Assembly (NCBI GenBank): GCA_002337055.1
Contig: DDFG01000005.1
Span: 1,121,979-1,185,978 of the forward strand
DNA length: 64,000 bases
From: Betaproteobacteria bacterium UBA1934
GTDB taxonomy: Bacteria; Pseudomonadota; Gammaproteobacteria; Burkholderiales; Rhodocyclaceae
Direction: 5' to 3'
The notes under the pieces were generated by a model, which was not told the DNA's origin, made no database searches, and was given only the letters and a program-made list of their open reading frames with translations. Made by a program: the position numbers and the translations under genes. Positions 7,953 to 17,313 of the stretch are shown here, piece after piece (position 1 is the first letter of the stretch; every line of letters begins with the position of its first letter).

Positions 7953-9254
7953 TTATCGGTTCAGGTAACGGCAGTGGGTTTCGCGCAACCTGAAGGCGAA
8001 GATCAGACTCAGAGTCAATGCGCAACTCATGACCAGAAAACTGTACTGGTAGTTTTCGGGAGCGTAAAGCCGGGCGCCGCTCTCGCTGATGCGACCGCCC
8101 CAGCCGAGATCCATCAGGTGGCCGATCAGCGGCTGCATGATGGCTGCGCCGAGAAAGGTACCCGTGTTGACTACGCCGGTGGTCATGCCGGAAAGGGCGG
8201 GTGCGTTGACTTCCTTGGTGGCTGCCAGGGTGATGGTATAGGCCGTGGCGAAGAATCCAAGCAATGTGAAGAGTGGCAAGCTCAGTGTGGTGGGGAGAGG
8301 CAGGGCCAGCTGGATCGGAATCCAGCATGCAAAAACGCCGCAAGTAAAACTGAGCAGAACCGGTTTGCGCCGTTGCAGCCGATCAGAAATTGCGCCCACG
8401 GCGAAGGAACCGACCGCAAAACCCACGATCATCCACGTCGCATGCGCGGCGGCCGTGGCGCGGTCGAAACCCTGCACGTCGCGCAGCCATGGCACGCCCC
8501 ACAGCCCCGCCAGCGTGAAAAAGGTACCACCCATGCCCATGCTGACGACAAATCCCGGCCAGGTGTCGGGGTTCTTCAGCACGCCGAGCAGGCTTGCGAG
8601 CCACGACGATTGCATTTCGCTGTGCGCCGCTTTGCCCTCGAGTTCGCGCATCGAGGGCAGACCGGCTTCGGCTGGGCGGTCGCGGACGAGCAACCAGACA
8701 ATGACGGCGACTGCGAGCAGCAGCATGGCAAGGACAGTCATGACGGTGCGCCAGCCGGCAAAATGCAGCGACCAGGCCAGCGGCGTTGCCGCACAGAGCC
8801 CACCGATGTTGCCGAGCAGAATGGTCAGTCCGGTGACCGAGGCAAACTGCCTTTCGTAAAACCATTGCGCGACGAACTTCAGAATGGCGATGAAAGTAGC
8901 GGAGGTGCCGATGCCTACCAGAAAGCGGCCGATACTGGCCAGCCAGAGCGAATCCGCCAGCGCGAACAGCAAGCCGCCCGCGCCGGCGAGCGTGCAACCG
9001 ATGGCGACAATGCGGCGCGTGCCCAGCGTATCCGCCAGCACGCCGGCGGGAATTTGCATCAAGGTATAGGCATAGAAATAAGTCGCCGCGAGGATGCCGA
9101 GCGAGGTGCCGGTGGTCGAGAAACTGACTTGTAGTTCGCTGGCAAGTACACCCGGAGCCAGTCGATGAAAATAAGCCAGCATGTAGGCCGCGATGAGCAG
9201 CGCGTAGCTTCCCCAGCGGATGCGCGCGGCACGACGGAGATTGATGTCGCTCAT
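7953..9254 (-). CDS. MFS transporter
   Basis: This is a 433-residue protein with about twelve hydrophobic segments and a long central loop around residue 195. The MFS loop 2-3 signature is recognisable as GVLADTLGTRRIV, with its echo AISDRLQRRKPV in the second half. Two start codons are possible, ATG 9254 and ATG 9272, and neither has a strong ribosome site; the shorter form is given. It begins 38 bases after the TonB receptor on the same strand, so both are probably one operon and may pass the same compound across outer and inner membrane. The substrate cannot be read from sequence. Confidence 0.87.
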   Translation of the reverse strand: MSDINLRRAARIRWGSYALLIAAYMLAYFHRLAPGVLASELQVSFSTTGTSLGILAATYFYAYTLMQIPAGVLADTLGTRRIVAIGCTLAGAGGLLFALADSLWLASIGRFLVGIGTSATFIAILKFVAQWFYERQFASVTGLTILLGNIGGLCAATPLAWSLHFAGWRTVMTVLAMLLLAVAVIVWLLVRDRPAEAGLPSMRELEGKAAHSEMQSSWLASLLGVLKNPDTWPGFVVSMGMGGTFFTLAGLWGVPWLRDVQGFDRATAAAHATWMIVGFAVGSFAVGAISDRLQRRKPVLLSFTCGVFACWIPIQLALPLPTTLSLPLFTLLGFFATAYTITLAATKEVNAPALSGMTTGVVNTGTFLGAAIMQPLIGHLMDLGWGGRISESGARLYAPENYQYSFLVMSCALTLSLIFAFRLRETHCRYLNR

Positions 9255-9291
9255 GGCGGACGGAGCAGTCATCGATGGTGACGGGGCGCGG

Positions 9292-11349
9292 TCAATAATC
9301 GAGACGCAACGACAGCCAGTTACGTTGGCCGAACAGACGGGTGCTGCGGAATTCGCCATTGGTCCGGTTTGCGGCCTGCACGACGTAGGACAACTCGCCC
9401 CTGCTGGCGCCGATCTTGAAAGGCCACGCCAAGCGCCAGTCGATGCGCTCGATGGGGTCGATGTAGCTGTTGCGCGTCCACTTCATGTAGCCGGTCTTGT
9501 AGTAGCTGAGTGTACTTTCCAGATCATAGGGAAGTTGCTGCATCCACATCAGGTAACCGGCGTGACGCGGCGCTGAATGCTGAATGAAGCTGGCCAGCGT
9601 TGGAATGTCCTGAGACGGGATCGTGTAGTTGCGATTGGGGTCAACAACCACGTCGATGCGGATGTAGGAGTGGTTGTACAACAAGCGGGTGCCTTCTGCG
9701 GGTTGCCACTTGAGCTGGTATTCTACGCCGCGCGAGCGGACGTTCTCGGCGTTGAAATAGCTATCCGCCCAGCCGAAGGGCAATTTGGAAAGTGCCGATG
9801 TGTCAGTCTGGAAAATGTCGCGCGTGCTGCGATCCAGAGGCATCGAGCTGAATTCCAGTTTGTTCGGCATGTGCTCGTTGAAAGCGCGCAGGTCGAGACT
9901 GGCGCGGTAATCCTTGATATCCCACAAATAGCCGACTTCGACGGTGTCCAGTCGTTCGGCAGTGAGGCCACCCCGATAGGCCAGGAAGGTGCGGTCATAG
10001 AACGTGGGGATGCCGACCGGCGCGTAGCGCGCGTCGCCTTGGCTTTCATACAGGCCTGGGACACGGTGGTTTTGCGAGGCGACCAGGCGCAGGGTCTGAT
10101 CTCTGGTGACATGCCAACTGGCACCCAGACGCGGGTCGAAAACCGTGTGGCCGCGATTGTTGCTTTCGAGATTGGCGCCGGCATTGAACAGCAGCGATGG
10201 CGACGGGCGCCATTCGAGGTTGCCGAACACGCGTGCGCTGAATCGGCTGTGCAGACCATCGGTGAAGAACTGTTTCTCGGAACTCACCTGCTCGTTCCGG
10301 AGCGAGGCGCCCCAGACCGCGCGTACCGTTGCCGCAGGTTTCAGGTTGTGCTGCAACTCCAGTTCGGTGCGGCTGCCACGCCCGCTGTCCGAGAGAATGA
10401 ATTTGTAACCACCGTACAACACTGGGAATTGGTCGGAGGCCCAATCTTCGACATGCGAGAATCGCAGACGCAATTCCTCGCCGTCGCCGAGATTGCGGCG
10501 CCAGCCCAGGGTCAGCGCCGTGCTGCTGGCGGCGGCATCGCGAAAAATATCGGCAAAATCGTTGGGTCGTCCCCGACCGGAGATGTCATACGCCTGACTC
10601 AGGGCGAACTGGATCTCATCCTGCGTTGTCAGCGGCAGATTGCCGCGCAGGTCGTACACCTTGGCGTGACGGCTGTCGTTCGGGTCGAACCAGCCGTCGC
10701 TGCCGGTGTACATGTGGCGCAGGCCGGAGTCGCTGATTTCCTGTACTGTCAAACGCAAATTGGCGTCACCGATGCGGCCGCCCCAGCGAACCGTATAGTC
10801 GCGCACGCTCTTGTAGCCATGGTCGACCTTGACCATCCAGCCCTGTGCAAGCGCGGGGTCGGTCGTGATGATATTGATGACGCCCATGAAGGCATTGGCG
10901 CCATATGCAGTGGAGTTGGAACCGCGCATGACTTCGATGCGCTCGATGTCTTCCAGTGCCACCGGCAGCAGATTCCAGTTTACACCGCCGTGAAAGAGCG
11001 GGGAATATTGCGATACGCCGTCGATCAGAACCTGTACGCGCGGTGAATAGCTTTCGTCGGAAAGGCCGTGGTAGGCGACACGCGGGGCATCCTGATTGGC
11101 GGGTGTTGCAAAAAAGCCGGGTACCAGGCGCATCAGTTCCGAGACGCTGCGCGCACCCGACTGGCGGATCAATTCGCGGTCGAGTACGGTCATTGATCCC
11201 GGTGTTTCGGCGAGCGGCTGTTGCAGCCGGGTAACCGAGGCGACGATGGGCAGGCTGGCGAAGTACAATTCTTCATCAGCGGCCGCCGAGGTAGCCGCCA
11301 GCGCCATAGCGACGCAAGCCATGGATGTCAGGGACGGCCGTGCAGACAT
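9292..11349 (-). CDS. TonB-dependent outer-membrane receptor, substrate unknown
   Basis: ATG 11349 with GGAG ten bases upstream starts a clean signal peptide (cut after SAAA), so the much longer upstream frame is rejected. The product is 685 residues. The plug shows GSMTVLDRELIRQSGARS, VQVLIDGVSQYSP and IERIEVMRGSNSTAYGANAF, followed by a long barrel ending in RLDY, a terminal aromatic as expected. The plug style is the vitamin/siderophore type. No riboswitch and no clear Fur box lies upstream. The downstream MFS gene is the best clue to function: an outer/inner membrane import pair (inference). Confidence 0.9.
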   Translation of the reverse strand: MSARPSLTSMACVAMALAATSAAADEELYFASLPIVASVTRLQQPLAETPGSMTVLDRELIRQSGARSVSELMRLVPGFFATPANQDAPRVAYHGLSDESYSPRVQVLIDGVSQYSPLFHGGVNWNLLPVALEDIERIEVMRGSNSTAYGANAFMGVINIITTDPALAQGWMVKVDHGYKSVRDYTVRWGGRIGDANLRLTVQEISDSGLRHMYTGSDGWFDPNDSRHAKVYDLRGNLPLTTQDEIQFALSQAYDISGRGRPNDFADIFRDAAASSTALTLGWRRNLGDGEELRLRFSHVEDWASDQFPVLYGGYKFILSDSGRGSRTELELQHNLKPAATVRAVWGASLRNEQVSSEKQFFTDGLHSRFSARVFGNLEWRPSPSLLFNAGANLESNNRGHTVFDPRLGASWHVTRDQTLRLVASQNHRVPGLYESQGDARYAPVGIPTFYDRTFLAYRGGLTAERLDTVEVGYLWDIKDYRASLDLRAFNEHMPNKLEFSSMPLDRSTRDIFQTDTSALSKLPFGWADSYFNAENVRSRGVEYQLKWQPAEGTRLLYNHSYIRIDVVVDPNRNYTIPSQDIPTLASFIQHSAPRHAGYLMWMQQLPYDLESTLSYYKTGYMKWTRNSYIDPIERIDWRLAWPFKIGASRGELSYVVQAANRTNGEFRSTRLFGQRNWLSLRLDY

Positions 11350-11377
11350 GAAAAACACTCCGGATTCAAGGGCTTCG

Positions 11378-11404
11378 ACTATAACATTAGCAATACTTTG
11401 TCGA
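11378..11404 (-). promoter_or_regulatory. candidate sigma-70 promoter of the TonB receptor
   Basis: On the minus strand TCGACA (11404-11399) and TATAGT (11383-11378) each match consensus in five of six positions, with a 15-base spacer that is slightly short. The predicted start lies about 22 bases before ATG 11349, leaving room for the GGAG site. Confidence 0.4.
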
Positions 11405-11484
11405 TCATCACTGCTGGCATTCGGGGAATCGACGTGTTGGTTTTGCCGCAACCCATTTTGGGGCGATGAGCGAGGAGATGCAAG

Positions 11485-11874
11485 ATGAAAAAATGGCTGT
11501 GGGTGAGCCTGCTGGTGGCGGGGTTGGCCTGGGCGGGGCCGCAGGTCGAGCGCGCGGCGGTGCCCGCATCTCCTTCCGCGCGAACCGCCCCGAAAGCGGT
11601 GCCGCTGCCCGATAGCGGCGAGCTGGAAAAACGCCTGCAAGCCTTGAGTTGGCCGCAATTCCGCGCCGTCGTGCAGGCTGTCCCCAAGCTTAAGGCGGAT
11701 GTCGACGCCTATGGCGCCTTTGGGTGGCAATACGTGCAAGTGCGTTACAAGACCTATCGCTGGAAAAAGAATATCGACAGGCTGAAAGACGATCAGAAGC
11801 GGGAATTGGCCGACCTGATCGAACAGGCTCGCGCCGGGCGTCTCCCGGCGCAGCCCGTTACTCGCAAGAACTGA
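11485..11874 (+). CDS. small exported protein of unknown function
   Basis: This 129-residue protein has a signal peptide (MKKWLWVSLLVAGLAWA, cut before GPQ). A Pro/Ala-rich linker follows to about residue 45, then a charged, helical body of about 70 residues with RYKTYRWKKNIDRLKDDQKR. ATG is preceded by GAGGAG. It is divergent from the TonB receptor and convergent with btuF, and ends nine bases from it. I do not recognise a family. The basic/aromatic helix and periplasmic location suggest an envelope role, nothing firmer. Confidence 0.75.
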   Translation: MKKWLWVSLLVAGLAWAGPQVERAAVPASPSARTAPKAVPLPDSGELEKRLQALSWPQFRAVVQAVPKLKADVDAYGAFGWQYVQVRYKTYRWKKNIDRLKDDQKRELADLIEQARAGRLPAQPVTRKN

Positions 11875-11883
11875 ACGGCGGAA

Positions 11884-12786
11884 TCAGCGCCGTCGCCGGG
11901 CCTGGTCCAACTGGGTGCAAAGCCTTTCGGCGCCATCGAGCAAGCGCGGGGTGGGACGATGCATCCAGTCGGGGTGAATGACGAAAAGGTTGTCGCGTTG
12001 GGTGGCGAGCAATCCGGACCATTTTTTCCACTCGTCCAGCCAGGCCGGTCGTTGCTCGCCAATTCCGGCCGCGACGATCACCTCGGGATTGGCCGCCAGG
12101 ACGGCCTCCTGGCTGACCGTCGGCGCCAGCGCGTCGATGCCGGCAAATACATTGTCGCCGCCGCACAGGCGGATGACATCGCTGATCATTTGTTTGCCGC
12201 CGACCGTCATCAATGGCTGGTTCCATATTTCGTAAAACACCTTGACGGTCGGACGTTCGGCATAGGCAGCGCGCAGTTTGCCCAGTCGAACGCGAAATTG
12301 CTGCGCGGCAGTTGCGCCTTCGCGCTCAGCACCGCCCAGGCGGGCGAATCTTTCGAGTTCGGTGGCCACGCTTTCTATCTGGCCGGTCTGACTTAAATAC
12401 ACCGGTACGCCAAGATGTCGGAGCTTGTCGATCAGCCCCGGCGAATTGCCGCTCTGCCAGGCGATGACCAGATCGGGTTTCAGAGCCAGCAGCGATTCGA
12501 GATCAATGCGCGCATAGCTTCCGACTCGTGGGAGTCTGGCGGCGGCGGGAGGGAAATCGGCATAGTCGACCGTACCGACCACGTGAGCGCCGACGCCGGC
12601 CGCGAACAGATTTTCGGTGATGTGCGGTGCCAGGCTGACGATGCGTTCGGCCGGCCGCGCCATTCGGACTGCCTGCCCTGCGTCGTCGGTAAGCAGCAGG
12701 GCTGCTTCGCCGGAAAAAGCCGAGCAAAGCAGCCATACTGAAATCAATATCCTGAATGAGGGAAATTGCGAATTTCTTCGGAACAC
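11884..12786 (-). CDS. btuF: periplasmic cobalamin-binding protein BtuF-like
   Basis: This class III periplasmic binding protein has a signal peptide (ISVWLLCSAFSGEAA), then RIVSLAPHITENLFAAGVG and VGTVDYADFP, which are classic BtuF/FecB-type openings, and later VIAAGI- and MHRPTPRLLDG-like closing motifs. GTG 12786, 17 bases after the preceding gene, gives 300 residues; TTG 12747 is an alternative with a closer AGGA. It should hand cobalamin to BtuCD. It is the third gene of a cyclase/FecR operon rather than of the btuBCD operon, which is unusual. A role with another metal chelate cannot be excluded. Confidence 0.82.
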   Translation of the reverse strand: MFRRNSQFPSFRILISVWLLCSAFSGEAALLLTDDAGQAVRMARPAERIVSLAPHITENLFAAGVGAHVVGTVDYADFPPAAARLPRVGSYARIDLESLLALKPDLVIAWQSGNSPGLIDKLRHLGVPVYLSQTGQIESVATELERFARLGGAEREGATAAQQFRVRLGKLRAAYAERPTVKVFYEIWNQPLMTVGGKQMISDVIRLCGGDNVFAGIDALAPTVSQEAVLAANPEVIVAAGIGEQRPAWLDEWKKWSGLLATQRDNLFVIHPDWMHRPTPRLLDGAERLCTQLDQARRRR

Positions 12787-12802
12787 GAGATGCGCGGCGG
12801 CG

Positions 12803-13432
12803 TTAGCGGGAGGTGGATTCGGCTTCGGGCAGAGTGCGCAAGTAAAGTTCACGTAGCTCGGCAACATTGGCGTTGCGCGGAAAATCGCGGCTGAGGCGAT
12901 CCAGTTCGCTGCGGACACGTTCGTATTGGCGCAGATCGAACAGACCTGCAAGCAGGAAAAGATCGGCAGTGAGATCGCCCGGCGCGCCGGCCTCCCGTAG
13001 TTCCGAATAACGGCGCTCCAGGCGGGCGACCGCGTCGTGTGACGGAACGGAACGCATGCGCAGCATCCCGACGCGGCCATCCTGCGTGTTCGAGGGCATT
13101 CGGTTCATTTGCCGGGCGATATCGGCCGGAATCTGCTTGACCTGAACGATAGGCTTGCCTGCCGCGATTTGGCCGGCGGAGTTGCCGATCGATACGCTGC
13201 CGGTGCCTTGCCAGTTTTCCTGACGACCGCTTTCGATGAACAACAGGCTGAGTGAGGCGGCCTTGTCCAGCGTGATACGGTCGCCGCTCTTCAGGCGCAT
13301 GAAAGAGTCGAGTCGCGCTTTGCCATCGGTGCCTTCCAGCGTGATGGCGCCGCTTAGCGAGGTGATCAGCACCGTGTCGGCCAGCACGGACGAAGAAATC
13401 AGCAGCAGAATGCACATTATCAGCTTACGCAT
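12803..13432 (-). CDS. FecR-domain exported protein
   Basis: This is a 209-residue protein with a signal peptide ending in SSVLA. A short FecR-like beta domain follows (SLSGAITLEG, MRLKSGDRITLDKAASLSLLF, residues 22-95), then a helical C-terminal part (about 130-205) rich in Arg and Glu with two repeat-like helices. ATG follows GGAGG at ideal spacing and lies three bases after the cyclase stop. Proteins of this type are often encoded beside CHASE2 cyclases and are thought to present a periplasmic ligand-sensing or peptidoglycan-associated domain. Partnership with the CHASE2 sensor domain is inferred. Confidence 0.8.
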   Translation of the reverse strand: MRKLIMCILLLISSSVLADTVLITSLSGAITLEGTDGKARLDSFMRLKSGDRITLDKAASLSLLFIESGRQENWQGTGSVSIGNSAGQIAAGKPIVQVKQIPADIARQMNRMPSNTQDGRVGMLRMRSVPSHDAVARLERRYSELREAGAPGDLTADLFLLAGLFDLRQYERVRSELDRLSRDFPRNANVAELRELYLRTLPEAESTSR

Positions 13433-13435
13433 GGA

Positions 13436-15385
13436 TCATTCCTCCAACCCCTCGATCGCAAAGACGTCGACCGGTTCCGCGCGGCCTTTAACCGTCAGGT
13501 TGGCCGACGAACCGGTAACGATGCCCCGACCCGCCGCCTCGAGCGTGGCACGGCTGGCCAGGATGGGCGAACCCAGCGACTTCGTGGCGCTCTCCAGACG
13601 CGAGGCGAGATTCGCTGTATCGCCAATCACAGTGTACTCCATACGGTCAGGCGAGCCGATGTTTCCCGCCACGACGATGCCGGTATGCAAACCGATGCCG
13701 ATCGCGAAGGGTGGCAGCGGCGTGCCTATGTGCTCCTGGGCCATCCACGCCTGAATGTCGGCGGCTGCCGCCTTCAAACGCAGGGCGGCCCGAATGGCTC
13801 TGCGGGCATGATCGGGTTGCGATAGCGGGATGCCGAATTCAGCCATGACAGCGTCGCCGATGAACTTGTCAATGAACGCCCCTTCAGCCTGGAGAATGGC
13901 GCATGCGCACGCAAACCAGTGGTTGAGCATGGTGACGATGGCTTCCGCAGGCAGGATTTCCGACAAACTAGTGAAATTGCGAATGTCGCAGAAAAGCACC
14001 GTGGCTTCGAGCGATTTGCCGCCCAGGGCAGGCATCTCGTCCGAGTCGATCATGGTGTCGACCAGATCACGCGATACATAGCGGGTGAACATTGAGCGGA
14101 TGCGCGCTCGCTCGCGGTCCCCAAAAACCAAGCGCAGGCCGTAACATCCCGCGAAAAGCAAGATCGTTGCGAACTGTGCGTGCATCAGCGGTATGAGCAC
14201 AAGATGTCGATGCAATCCGTAGGCAGACACGGAGAGAAGTAGCAGCGAGGCGAGCAAGATCGTGGTGCCATGCCACGCATTCAAACGCAGCCAGGCGCAT
14301 GCGCCGATCAAGAGGAGGGTGCCCATGAACAGTGTTCGCGCCAGCATGCCGGGTTCGACAAACTGCCTACCGGCGAGCAAAGCCTCGACGGTCTGCGCAT
14401 GAATCTCGGGTCCCGACATCAGGCGGGAACTGAAGACGCCGTGCCCATAGGGCGTAAGGTGGAGGTCATTGGAACCACCATAGGCCGGGCCGACGATGGC
14501 GATCTTTCCGCGCAGTGCCTGAACCCGCGGGTCGTGTTCGGCCCCCGGAGCCAGAAGATCACGCATGGCGATACGAGGAACTGTGCCTGGTGGACCAGAG
14601 AAAGCGACCCGCCGCGGCGGGTCGCTCGCGTGGATGGGGCGGTCGCCAAGTACCCAGGTGTCGGTGGTGGTGGCCAGTCCCTCGGCGCGGAGTGCGATCA
14701 GGAGAGGAAAAGAGAGAAGCTGTAGTCCCCCCGGTCGTGCCTCGGCCGCGCCGGGCGCGAGTGCCGACATACTGCGCCAAGTGCCGTCTGCATCGAGCTC
14801 AAGGTTGGTGGCCCCCAGGTGCCCCCGCAAGTCGAGATTGGGCAGCACCGCCAGGAATTCGGCACGTGGCAGCAACGGGTCGGGGCCATTCCGGTGCGCC
14901 GCTGCAAGGAGTACGTTTCCTGCTGCCAGTTGTTCGCGAAATCCTCTGTCATACTGCCGCGCGGCCAAACTGTTCTGGCCACCCACCTTTTCCAGCCAAT
15001 GTTCCGGGCTAATGCTGAACAACATGTCAAGTGCGATGAGTCGCACGCCGGCCTGACGTAGAACCGCCATCGCTCGGGCGAAATGAGGGGTCCAGAATAC
15101 CAAGGGGTCGTCGGGAAACTCGTTCAGGGTCGCTTCATCGATTTCGACGATCACAACCTGCTGATCCGAATGCCGCAGACCGGATACGCGAAACCAGAGA
15201 TCGTTCCAGTTTGCCTCCAGGGTATTCAGCGCGCCCTGTTGCCAGACGACCTCGGTGAGTACGAGCAAAAGGGCGGCGAGAAGGAATGTTGTGCGTTCAA
15301 CCCGGCGTTCGCGCGCGTTCGTACTCAGGCCAAAGGGGAGGCGACAGGCGAACAGTTTCGACAGGAGAAGAGCGAATTTCGACAT
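13436..15385 (-). CDS. CHASE2 sensor adenylate/guanylate cyclase
   Basis: The protein has 649 residues. An N-terminal membrane helix (about 33-50) is followed by a periplasmic CHASE2 domain (about 60-340, with VIVEIDEATLNEF and GKIAIVGPAYGGSNDLHLTP) and three closely spaced membrane helices (about 355-435). The class III nucleotide cyclase domain follows (about 465-640), with VLFCDIRNFTSLSE (metal Asp), FIDKFIGDAVMAEFG (second metal Asp) and TVIGDTANLASRLE. The metal-binding residues are intact, so it should make cAMP or cGMP in response to an envelope signal. It is first gene of the operon with FecR and btuF. Confidence 0.93.
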   Translation of the reverse strand: MSKFALLLSKLFACRLPFGLSTNARERRVERTTFLLAALLLVLTEVVWQQGALNTLEANWNDLWFRVSGLRHSDQQVVIVEIDEATLNEFPDDPLVFWTPHFARAMAVLRQAGVRLIALDMLFSISPEHWLEKVGGQNSLAARQYDRGFREQLAAGNVLLAAAHRNGPDPLLPRAEFLAVLPNLDLRGHLGATNLELDADGTWRSMSALAPGAAEARPGGLQLLSFPLLIALRAEGLATTTDTWVLGDRPIHASDPPRRVAFSGPPGTVPRIAMRDLLAPGAEHDPRVQALRGKIAIVGPAYGGSNDLHLTPYGHGVFSSRLMSGPEIHAQTVEALLAGRQFVEPGMLARTLFMGTLLLIGACAWLRLNAWHGTTILLASLLLLSVSAYGLHRHLVLIPLMHAQFATILLFAGCYGLRLVFGDRERARIRSMFTRYVSRDLVDTMIDSDEMPALGGKSLEATVLFCDIRNFTSLSEILPAEAIVTMLNHWFACACAILQAEGAFIDKFIGDAVMAEFGIPLSQPDHARRAIRAALRLKAAAADIQAWMAQEHIGTPLPPFAIGIGLHTGIVVAGNIGSPDRMEYTVIGDTANLASRLESATKSLGSPILASRATLEAAGRGIVTGSSANLTVKGRAEPVDVFAIEGLEE

Positions 15386-15516
15386 GCTGAGCGACTCCGT
15401 AGCGCTGCAAGAGAGTCATGGTACGCCTTACCTTGGCCGCCATGTATTGTCGGGTTTTTGCCCCCGTCCAGCGCTGTGCCGTTAAAATGGAAGCCTTTCT
15501 TGGCTGGCAGGCTGAC

Positions 15517-17313
15517 GTGACGACTCCCCCCTCCCCGGCGATGACCAGCCGGCAGATTTACGAACGCCTGCTGACCTGGGTGCGACCGCACTGGCGCATC
15601 TTTGCCGTAGCGATTCTCGGCATGGTGCTGACGGCGATCACCGAGCCGCTCTTTCCAGCGCTGATGAAACAGTTGCTTGATAACGGTTTTGCGACGACGG
15701 GTCGAGCCGACGCAATGCTTTTCGCCGGCGCGATGGTGGGCATATTTGTCATCCGCGGTATTGCCAACTTCGTCGGCGGCTACGCCATGGCCTGGGTGGC
15801 GGCGCGCATCGTCATGGATTTGCGCCGCGCCATGTTCGAGCGCCTGCTGATTCTGCCGACCGGCTATTACGACGACCAGTCGACCGGGGCGCTGATTTCC
15901 AAGGTCGCCTACGACGTCACCAACGTCACTCAGGCGGCGACAACCGTGCTGACCACCATCGTCCGCGACAGCCTGACCATCGCCGGCCTGCTCGGCTACC
16001 TGCTCTATCTCGACTGGAAACTCACGATGATCGCGCTGACCGTCGGCCCTTTCATCTTCTGGGTCATCCGCATCTTCGGCAAGCGCCTGCGGCACGCTGC
16101 GCGCACCGGTTATTCAGCGATGGGGGCGATCACCCACATCCTCGAGGAGACGGTGGGGGCGCACAAGGTGGTCAAGATATTCGGCGGCCAGCAATACGAG
16201 GCATCACGGTTTGCCGAAGCGACCAATACTTTTCGCCGCGCCAACATGCGCGAGGCGGTGGCTTCATCCGCAACCGTGCCGTTGACCCAGTTGGCGGCAT
16301 CGATCTCGGTGGCAGTCATCACCTACATGGCGCTGGTCCAGTCAGCGCACGATGGCGGCACGACCGTCGGCATGTTCATTTCCTTCATCACGGCGCTGTT
16401 GATGTTGCTGGCGCCGGTCAAACGACTGACCGAAGTGAGCGCGCCCTTGCAGCGCGGCCTGGCGGCGGCCGAAAGCGTGTTCGAGGTGCTTGATCAAGTG
16501 CCGGAAGACGACCCCGGAACGGTCGTGCTGCCGCGCGCACAGGGCCATGTGCGCTTCGAGGGCGTACATTTCAGCTATCCCGACGCGCCCCGACCGGCGC
16601 TCAGGGGCATCGATCTCGACATCGCGCCGGGGCAGACCGTAGCGCTGGTCGGGGCCTCCGGCAGCGGCAAGACGACGATGGCGGCGCTGATTCCGCGTTT
16701 CTATCATCCGCAATCGGGCCGCGTGCTGCTCGACGGCCATCACCTCGAAGCGCTGACGCTCGCCAGCCTGCGCGCCAATATCGCGCTGGTTAGCCAGGAT
16801 GTCGTGCTGTTCAACGACACCGTGCGCGCCAACATCGCATACGGGGCATCCGGGCAGGCGAGCGAAGCGGAGATCATCGCGGCGGCGAAGGCGGCGAATG
16901 CGTGGGAGTTCATCCAGCGCATGGAGCAGGGGCTGGAAACCGAAGTCGGCGAAAACGGCGTCAAACTTTCAGGCGGCCAACGCCAGCGTCTCGCCATCGC
17001 CCGTGCCTTCCTCAAGAACGCGCCGCTGCTGATTCTCGACGAAGCCACCTCGGCGCTAGATTCCGAATCCGAGCGCCAGATCCAGGCGGCGCTGGAGACC
17101 CTGATTCAGGGGCGGACGACGCTGGTCATCGCGCACCGCCTGTCGACCATCGAGCGCGCCGATCTGATCGTCGTGCTGGCGCAAGGTGAAATCGTCGAAC
17201 GCGGCACCCATGCCAAACTGCTGGCCAAGGGCGGCGTCTATGCGCGCTTGCAGCAGTTGCAGCGCGAGGCGGGGGCGGAAGCCGCGTCAGCTGGCGAGCC
17301 GACGGTAGCGTAG
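15517..17313 (+). CDS. msbA: lipid A ABC exporter MsbA
   Basis: This is a half-transporter of 598 residues. Six membrane helices occupy about 20-320, then an ABC ATPase with GASGSGKTT (Walker A), LSGGQRQRLAIARAF (signature), LLILDEATSALD (Walker B) and VIAHRLSTIERAD (switch His). It flips lipid A-core across the inner membrane, matching the LPS genes that follow. The start is uncertain: GTG 15517 has a GGCAGG upstream, ATG 15541 gives the more usual MTSRQIYERL N-terminus, and ATG 15487 is also open. The 3' end overlaps the convergent glycosyltransferase by 27 bases. Confidence 0.92.
   Translation: MTTPPSPAMTSRQIYERLLTWVRPHWRIFAVAILGMVLTAITEPLFPALMKQLLDNGFATTGRADAMLFAGAMVGIFVIRGIANFVGGYAMAWVAARIVMDLRRAMFERLLILPTGYYDDQSTGALISKVAYDVTNVTQAATTVLTTIVRDSLTIAGLLGYLLYLDWKLTMIALTVGPFIFWVIRIFGKRLRHAARTGYSAMGAITHILEETVGAHKVVKIFGGQQYEASRFAEATNTFRRANMREAVASSATVPLTQLAASISVAVITYMALVQSAHDGGTTVGMFISFITALLMLLAPVKRLTEVSAPLQRGLAAAESVFEVLDQVPEDDPGTVVLPRAQGHVRFEGVHFSYPDAPRPALRGIDLDIAPGQTVALVGASGSGKTTMAALIPRFYHPQSGRVLLDGHHLEALTLASLRANIALVSQDVVLFNDTVRANIAYGASGQASEAEIIAAAKAANAWEFIQRMEQGLETEVGENGVKLSGGQRQRLAIARAFLKNAPLLILDEATSALDSESERQIQAALETLIQGRTTLVIAHRLSTIERADLIVVLAQGEIVERGTHAKLLAKGGVYARLQQLQREAGAEAASAGEPTVA

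Noticed and set aside
7824..9134. A 436-residue open frame antisense to the MFS transporter
   Set aside because: Gly/Gln/Arg-rich mirror frame without a domain, opposite a clear transporter.
17287..17313. Possible frameshift at the msbA / glycosyltransferase junction
   Set aside because: Both proteins have normal ends; the 27-base overlap is simply between convergent genes.
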